Positions 59,184 to 64,000 of a stretch of DNA of 64,000 nucleotides are shown in pieces. Source of the DNA: Bolinopsis microptera (lineage: Eukaryota; Ctenophora; Tentaculata; Lobata; Bolinopsidae); NCBI RefSeq assembly GCF_026151205.1, contig NC_087072.1, positions 19,868,103 to 19,932,102 of the forward strand, read 5' to 3'. Every line of letters starts with the position of its first letter. The stretch's first letter is position 1. The translations under genes and the position numbers were made by a program. The notes beneath the pieces are model-generated. The model was not told the origin of the DNA and did no database searches. It was given only the letters and a program-made list of their open reading frames with translations.

Positions 59184-59484
59184 TTAAAGCGTATTCTCAT
59201 TCTCATTATCGCTAATGTCCCCTCCATTATCATTATTGATATCCCCCTGCTGCTGACCGTCAAATTCGAAGTTGTATTGTTGTCTTAACAAGACTTTCAT
59301 TTTGTCCGCTAATGGGGCTACTGCTCTGAAGGTCAGCCGGAGCTTAATTTCCTGCCCACCGCTTGGTATTGGGGAACGTCTTGGCTTTGCATCTTCAACT
59401 GCTCCAGTAATCAATCCACCGTGGACCATGAAATAGTGGCACAGTTTACTCACTTCATGGGCAAGAAAAGTGAGAATCACGGTC
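59184..59484 (-). CDS. Unknown ORF inside the TTAA element, terminal-exon-like
   Basis: The reading frame reaches a stop at 59184 and starts after a possible acceptor GATTTCAG at about 59485. It contains HEVSKLCHYFMVHGGLITG, RLTFRAVAPLADKMKVLL and an acidic Asn/Asp-rich tail. I do not recognise it. It could be the last exon of a transposon gene or of a captured host gene. Confidence 0.35.
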
Positions 59485-59933
59485 CACCCTGAAATCTGAT
59501 TTCCATAACCAAATTGTGATTTTTATAACGAAATTATGGTAGCAACCGCCAATAAAGTTACAGCCCTCCATCCACTGCTTCAAAAGTCTTCTCTAGCACA
59601 TATGAGACTTCAGGTAAAATATGATGATCACCACCCCCTTGGAACCCCATAATCTGAGTCGGCGGGTTTTTTTTATGACTGGTAAAATTTTTGACCGGGA
59701 AAAATATGGCGGAATCTTCCAAAACCCACCACTTTATCCCGGTTATAATAATCCTGAGTAAGGTACAATAGAATTACTAGTAAACCTCAAAATTCAACGC
59801 GCGATATCTTCAAATAGGAAACTTTGTTTTCGGTAAGGACAAAAGCATTTGAAAATTTAGATCGAGCTCTACAACATATCTCAAAATCTCAAAATTGACC
59901 TCGGACCCCCCCCCCCCCCCCCTGTGGCCTTAA

Positions 59934-61632
59934 CGTTATGATGTTGTCAATTAATTAGTCTGTTAATCACTGTGAAAGTGTAATAGTTATACTGTAATTT
60001 ATGATTCCGACTTCCGAGCAATTACCGCTCAAAACTTAACGACAGATATGCTAAAGTTCAGCGAGGGAATTGGGAGGAATTCATAAATGGCAAATTAAGA
60101 AACTTTGATGAGACTGAGGTTGGCGTTGAAAATTTAAACAATGATGAAGTCAACACAACCAACAGCTTGTTTCTATAATAGTCTGATCTAGGAACCGACC
60201 GGATATCCGGCTGAATCTGGTTCTGTGAAACTTCCTAGCCGCGATGCCAAGCACCTTCATAAGTAGTAACGTTTTATTTCGCGAGCTAAACGCGACGATA
60301 CTTCTTGTAAACGCGTAATCTTCTAAAACAATGCGTAAAATACTGCACTACTAGGAACTTAGGAAACGATTAAAATATATAGCCAATATGACAAATCTCG
60401 TGAGCCTGGTTCTCTCGCTCTCCTACTGCACATTCAACACTCTTTGATGTCTAAGTCACCAGAGTCTCGTCTATTATAATTCAGATCCATCCACAAGGAT
60501 CACTTGACATTTTGACATTATGTGACCCTCTGCAATGTCAAGTGATCCTTGGGCGCAACTGTCGTTTTGATAATCTGACATGACAAATCAGATCACGTCA
60601 CTGATTGGGAACCAGATAAATGTTAATGGCCTATGAAGGTGTGGGAAATGGGCGCAACTGTCGGTACGCCGACAAATTATATTGCTATTTTGCATATTAT
60701 TTGTTATCATTATCTAATATAATTGGGCATCGTTAGCCTTACAAGGCATAGTTAACAGTAATTATGATTTATGAGCCACTTATTGTTTAACAAGAAATGC
60801 GGCCGCTTTTCTTTTGTGGATGGCCGCTCAATTTCCCGATCCGGGATGAAGTATTCTATCATATTCCATACCAGTACCACCTGGGGACCCCAGTCTTTGC
60901 TGTTTATAAGCATGCAGATATGGCGGAGTGACAGGCCGAGCGCCGCCCAGTTGATATAATTCTATATTGAATTTGAAAATCGTGTATATTTCTATGTAAC
61001 TATATGTTTATTGTTTATGCAACCTGACACGGATCTGTGCAAAATAGTAATACTAACTCAAAATAATAATACAATGCTATCAATTAGTCCCTATCGGGAT
61101 GCGTACATGGTAAAATTAACAATGTACTTGAACATTTCAGCACCGCGCGCCAACAATTGTTTAATTCAGATGATCGCGCAAAATAACTTTGCGCAGGCAG
61201 ACGCGTGGGCGATAACTAGACTGTCGACATGGGGGCGAGGGCACGCACGCACGCACGCACGCACGCACGGTCGCAAGCTACCATATACAAAAAAAAACCT
61301 CGATCGCTAACCCTTGTCCTTGACTCTTTTGTGCCTTCGGCACTTTGAGTCATGGATCGGGAAAAAATAGGAATATATTTTTTTAATAATACAATAACAT
61401 AATAGAGTGTGCAGCCTGGTCCATCCAAACGGTCGCATAATTCTTCCAATTTTAATGGGCAATGTTTCTATAGTCGTTTGTTTTTTTTTGTTTTTTTTAA
61501 TGGTTCACAAAAGAGCAACCCTAAACCTACCGTATGCAACACGGTAGGTCACACGATCTCATCGTGGTATTATTGGTTTTAAAAGTAGCGGACCGAGATG
61601 ACACCACTTTTCCATTTATAATTCTTAAGAAA
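59934..61632. other. Repeat-derived DNA, no gene seen
   Basis: It contains a piece of the CCGGATATCCGGC block (about 60195), the right-hand partner of the segmental duplication (60439-60652), and a (GCAC)n run at about 61238-61268. A short coding-like stretch (NWEEFINGKLRNFDETEV, about 60067-60120) may be a retroelement scrap. Confidence 0.5.
60439..60652 (+). repeat. Segmental duplication, left block (partner 46032-46252)
   Basis: See 46032-46252. This copy has a slightly longer hairpin segment (ACATTTTGACATTATG) and no LINE insertions to its right. Confidence 0.85.
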
Positions 61633-61799
61633 ACATTTCGGACAAATGATTAAATAGTTTTTTACACGATTTTTTCGCTAAATCTTTTGTAATGTTTAAT
61701 AGGTATCATCACCGAGTACAAATTATTATTTTACATTGGTTTTGTTGAGAGGTTGAGCACGACTTGTTAAAACTTTTTATCATTTTATATTGATCAGAC

Positions 61800-62429
61800 A
61801 TGTTCTTTTACATGATCCTATTTGGGACTGCGATGAATCTCTCCGAAGCCGAGGGTAAATATATTTACGGCATAAATTTCGAATTTTGAAATGAATCAAT
61901 AAAAGTTGTTATGCTGATCATTTAAAATTGCCATAATATGCTTAAGGCAATAGGCATGGGATCAATGTTGAGGTATTTCAAAAATTGACGGACAGTGAAA
62001 GATTTGTAAACCATTATCAAAGAAATATTTCAGGAGAAAATATGTTGACAATTGTAAGTGCAGAGATGAAGAACCAGTTCGAAACATTCCATCCCTAATA
62101 TTTTATAGATGGAGACGGTATGTGGATGCGCGTTAATCTTGAGACACAGTCTTTTGTTACTAAAGTGATCGTCTACAACAGAAAAATCAGTTGCTGTAAA
62201 AAAAGGATAGTTGGAGCTTCAGTTTTCATAAAGACAAGGGATGAGTATTGAGTATGTTAAAGATTGTGGCAAGATCAACAGTGCAGAAAATTCCTACACT
62301 TTCAACTGTGAAGGAGACGGAAATGTTGTTGAGATAAGTCAGGAGTGAACGGTAGGACCCTGGAACATTGCTGAGATTAAAGTGTACGGCACCACGGCAA
62401 AGATTCCTTCCCCAGGTTTGGACTACTAA
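61800..62429 (+). pseudogene. F-type lectin-like gene, copy E, degenerate
   Basis: Exon 1 (61800-61854) is intact: [18 protein letters not shown], donor GTAAAT. Exon 2 starts at 62034 with the usual NMLTIVSAEMKNQF but meets a TAA within 20 codons. About 40 bp covering the DGDLNNFAHT region are missing, a small insertion (GAGTATTGAGTATG) shifts the frame near 62245, and a TGA replaces the GGA codon near 62346. Its signal exon and upstream region are closest to those of the CCP gene at 51731. Confidence 0.88.
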
Positions 62430-62946
62430 AGCTTATTAATAAGTTACTTAAATAGAAGCACAATTTTCTAGATATGCAGAAGAGTCCCTTTTGATCCATG
62501 TTTTTAAATTCAATATGTCTAAGTGCCCCGAGTGTGCCTGGACTGTGTCCTAAGCTCCTAAGTGATCCCTCCCAAGTCCCAAACTATGTATTTTGTCCAG
62601 ACTGTTCCGGGTTGTCCCCATCAAAAATCGGGTTGTGCCCGACTGTACCCCAACCGTGCATCAACCGTACCCCAACCGTGTATCAACAGTGCCCAAACCG
62701 TGCATTAACAAATTACTGAATTACCAGTTTGATTATTTACTCCTGAACGGAGACATCAACGACAGCAGAAGCATTTTAATATCCAGCTTATTGAAAAGAA
62801 CATGACAAAATATGTTCTTAACTAATTAAATTTGGATGCTGTACTAAAATCCAGTACATTTCCCTAGACTCTTGGAAGTTTCCGACACCAACTTCACTCG
62901 ATTTGTACCCCTGTTTAAAATCTATAAATAAGTGAAAAACACTAAC
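62430..62946. other. End of the large laminin intron, no gene seen
   Basis: It contains a short imperfect tandem of CAACCGTGCATCAACCGTACC type at about 62650-62705. Otherwise it is unremarkable. Confidence 0.5.
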
Positions 62947-63460
62947 CTGGTGAGGGTAGAACTTGACTTCAGAACAGATAGCATCGACTCCAGAACAATG
63001 ACAAGGAACACAGTCTGTACCGTTGTAGTGATGGGTTTCAGCACACTCTTCGCACCTCGCTCCAGAGTACCCTTCCTAAGCAGGGTTAAGGATAAGTTTT
63101 ACAACTGAAAGTCTACTAAAAAACATGATTATTTTGTAGACAGCTTTAATAAGCCTTGAAAACTGTATATTGTCTCGTCAAGTTTAACTAACTCAACTTC
63201 AAATATGAATATTAGAAATACAAAGTATCTAAAAAATTAGAAATTAGAAGTACCTTAATAAACATTTTTTCTAAACAAAACAAAATAAAAACCATTCTAA
63301 AATTTCATAAAGAATTACCTTGCAGTCACAGGTACCAGTAACATCACACTCAGAGCCGAGGGAGCCTGTGTCACTGCAGTCACAAGAGTAACAGGCTGGG
63401 AACCTGTAGTGACCAGGTGGGCACGAGTCACACTTATCTCCTGTTGCTCTTTCGTTACAA
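62947..63460 (-). CDS. Laminin alpha, LE repeats before domain IV (two exons)
   Basis: The exons are 63460-63319 and 63075-62947, both in phase (leftover base completed upstream, then phase 0). They encode LE modules: CDSCPPGHYRF, CYSCDCSDTGSLGSEC, CDCKEGYSGARCEECAETHH, then CVPCHCSGVDAICSEVKFY. A CxCSG...C segment followed by a short linker is the standard first half of the LE repeat that is split by laminin domain IV, which fits the next exon at 28370. The gene continues to the right of the window toward its N-terminus. Confidence 0.93.
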
Positions 63461-63612
63461 CTGAAATAAAAGGGGGTTTCAACATGATTAATGAGACAGT
63501 TTGCTCTTTCTGATCCTTAAAAAAGGAGATAAGTTAATGTTTTTTTTGTATACGTTAATGGGTTCATACATGGAAGATGCCCCCCCCCCCCCCCCCCCCC
63601 CCCTTCTTAGGT

Positions 63613-64000
63613 TGAGTTATCGACTAATAACGTTCAATGCGGTTTGTCGTTATTGGCGCAAAAGAAGAGAAACAGATGTGTGACCTGCGCTGTCTAAATT
63701 TTGCCAAAACTGCCGTAAGTCCGTCATTAGCCATTCCTTGGAGGCACATGACCAGATGGTACTAATGTTGTGTGCTTTGATTGTGGTCTTTTCATGAAAT
63801 CGATTTTATTTGCGGGTTCTAGCGCCAGCATAAGTTTTGTGATTTACCACAATAGTAAACCAGCAGAAACGTATGATGTGTGTTAGCTTGTATGGATCCT
63901 ACGAATGAGAGACGTAGGGTAGCTCTCCCACAGTAACATTAGCAGTGTTTGGCTATTTAAAGGTCTGCTTCACTCATACTCTCAGTTCTTTACTGTTGCA
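63613..64000 (+). repeat. Dispersed repeat R1, copy 2
   Basis: This is a direct copy of 43759-44155, cut by the window end. A C run (about 63579-63602) precedes it. It lies in the laminin intron upstream of exon 63460-63319. Confidence 0.85.

Larger units (their letters stand above)
58186..59929. mobile_element. TTAA-flanked element with GGTCACAGGGGGG ends
   Basis: TTAA lies at 58182-58185 and 59930-59933. The ends are GGTCACAGGGGGG then TCCGAGGTC and the complement with GGCCACAGGGGGG. It is piggyBac-like by target preference. Inside, two direct relatives of a block (ATGACTGG.AAA then CCGGGAAAAATATGGCGGAA) lie at about 58880-58960 and 59670-59750. They flank a segment with a minus-strand ORF. 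No transposase was recognised. Confidence 0.7.
28371..62946 (-). other. 34.6-kb laminin intron hosting opposite-strand genes
   Basis: The donor is GTTAGTG after exon 63075-62947 and the acceptor is ATTTCAG before 28370. Both exons are in phase 0, and the LE/domain IV boundary is continuous across them, so no laminin exon need be missing. I looked for LE-type exons on the minus strand between them and found none. All recognisable genes inside are on the plus strand. Confidence 0.85.

Noticed and set aside
61216-61449. Minus-strand ORF with RACVRACVRAC.
   Set aside because: It comes from the (GCAC)n microsatellite.

Overview
This is eukaryotic (animal) nuclear DNA. Coding sequence is split into short exons with GT/AG borders, the introns are full of transposons, and the proteins are extracellular metazoan types: laminin alpha, F-type lectin-like domains, and CCP/sushi domains. 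It looks like a marine-type invertebrate genome with a heavy transposon load. I cannot name the phylum from this window. There are no prokaryotic operons, CRISPR arrays or rRNA genes, and I saw no tRNA.

Minus strand: one large laminin alpha-type gene crosses the whole window and runs off both ends. I can place 40 exons (about 6.05 kb, about 2,015 codons), and their phases join without a break. In transcript order they encode laminin EGF-like (LE) repeats at 63.5-62.9 kb; a 34.6-kb intron; laminin domain IV at 28.4-27.6 kb; more LE repeats at 27.5-24.9 kb; a rod of about 526 aa at 23.1-17.5 kb; then LG1 (15.6-13.7 kb), LG2 (9.1-8.0 kb), LG3 (7.8-6.8 kb), LG4 (5.3-1.8 kb) and the start of LG5 (0.25-0.13 kb). 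A separate single-exon secreted protein of 131 aa lies on the same strand inside the intron at 17.6-19.6 kb.

Plus strand: the 34.6-kb laminin intron (28371-62946) holds a nested cluster of secreted-protein genes on the opposite strand. Two F-type lectin-like genes look intact (29.1 and 34.4 kb), one is split by a LINE (39.8-43.4 kb) and one is a broken pseudogene (61.8-62.4 kb). A fifth copy of the same promoter and signal-peptide exon sits at 51.7 kb in front of unrelated exons: an unknown domain, Cys-rich modules and six CCP modules, up to 58.0 kb. The cluster therefore appears to have grown by segmental duplication plus exchange of a signal exon.

Mobile DNA explains most of the rest: TTAA-flanked piggyBac-like elements (9.1-13.4, 15.7-17.1 and 58.2-59.9 kb), a hAT MITE with an 8-bp duplication (19.1 kb), a foldback-like element whose long inverted ends are minisatellites (30.1-33.3 kb), G/C-run-ended elements, and a three-level nest (LINE containing LINE containing a MULE, 46.3-51.6 kb). 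A 2.7-kb inverted-repeat element carrying about 2 kb of GGA-rich DNA (53.1-55.7 kb) interrupts a coding exon of the CCP gene. Target duplications make most of these boundaries exact.
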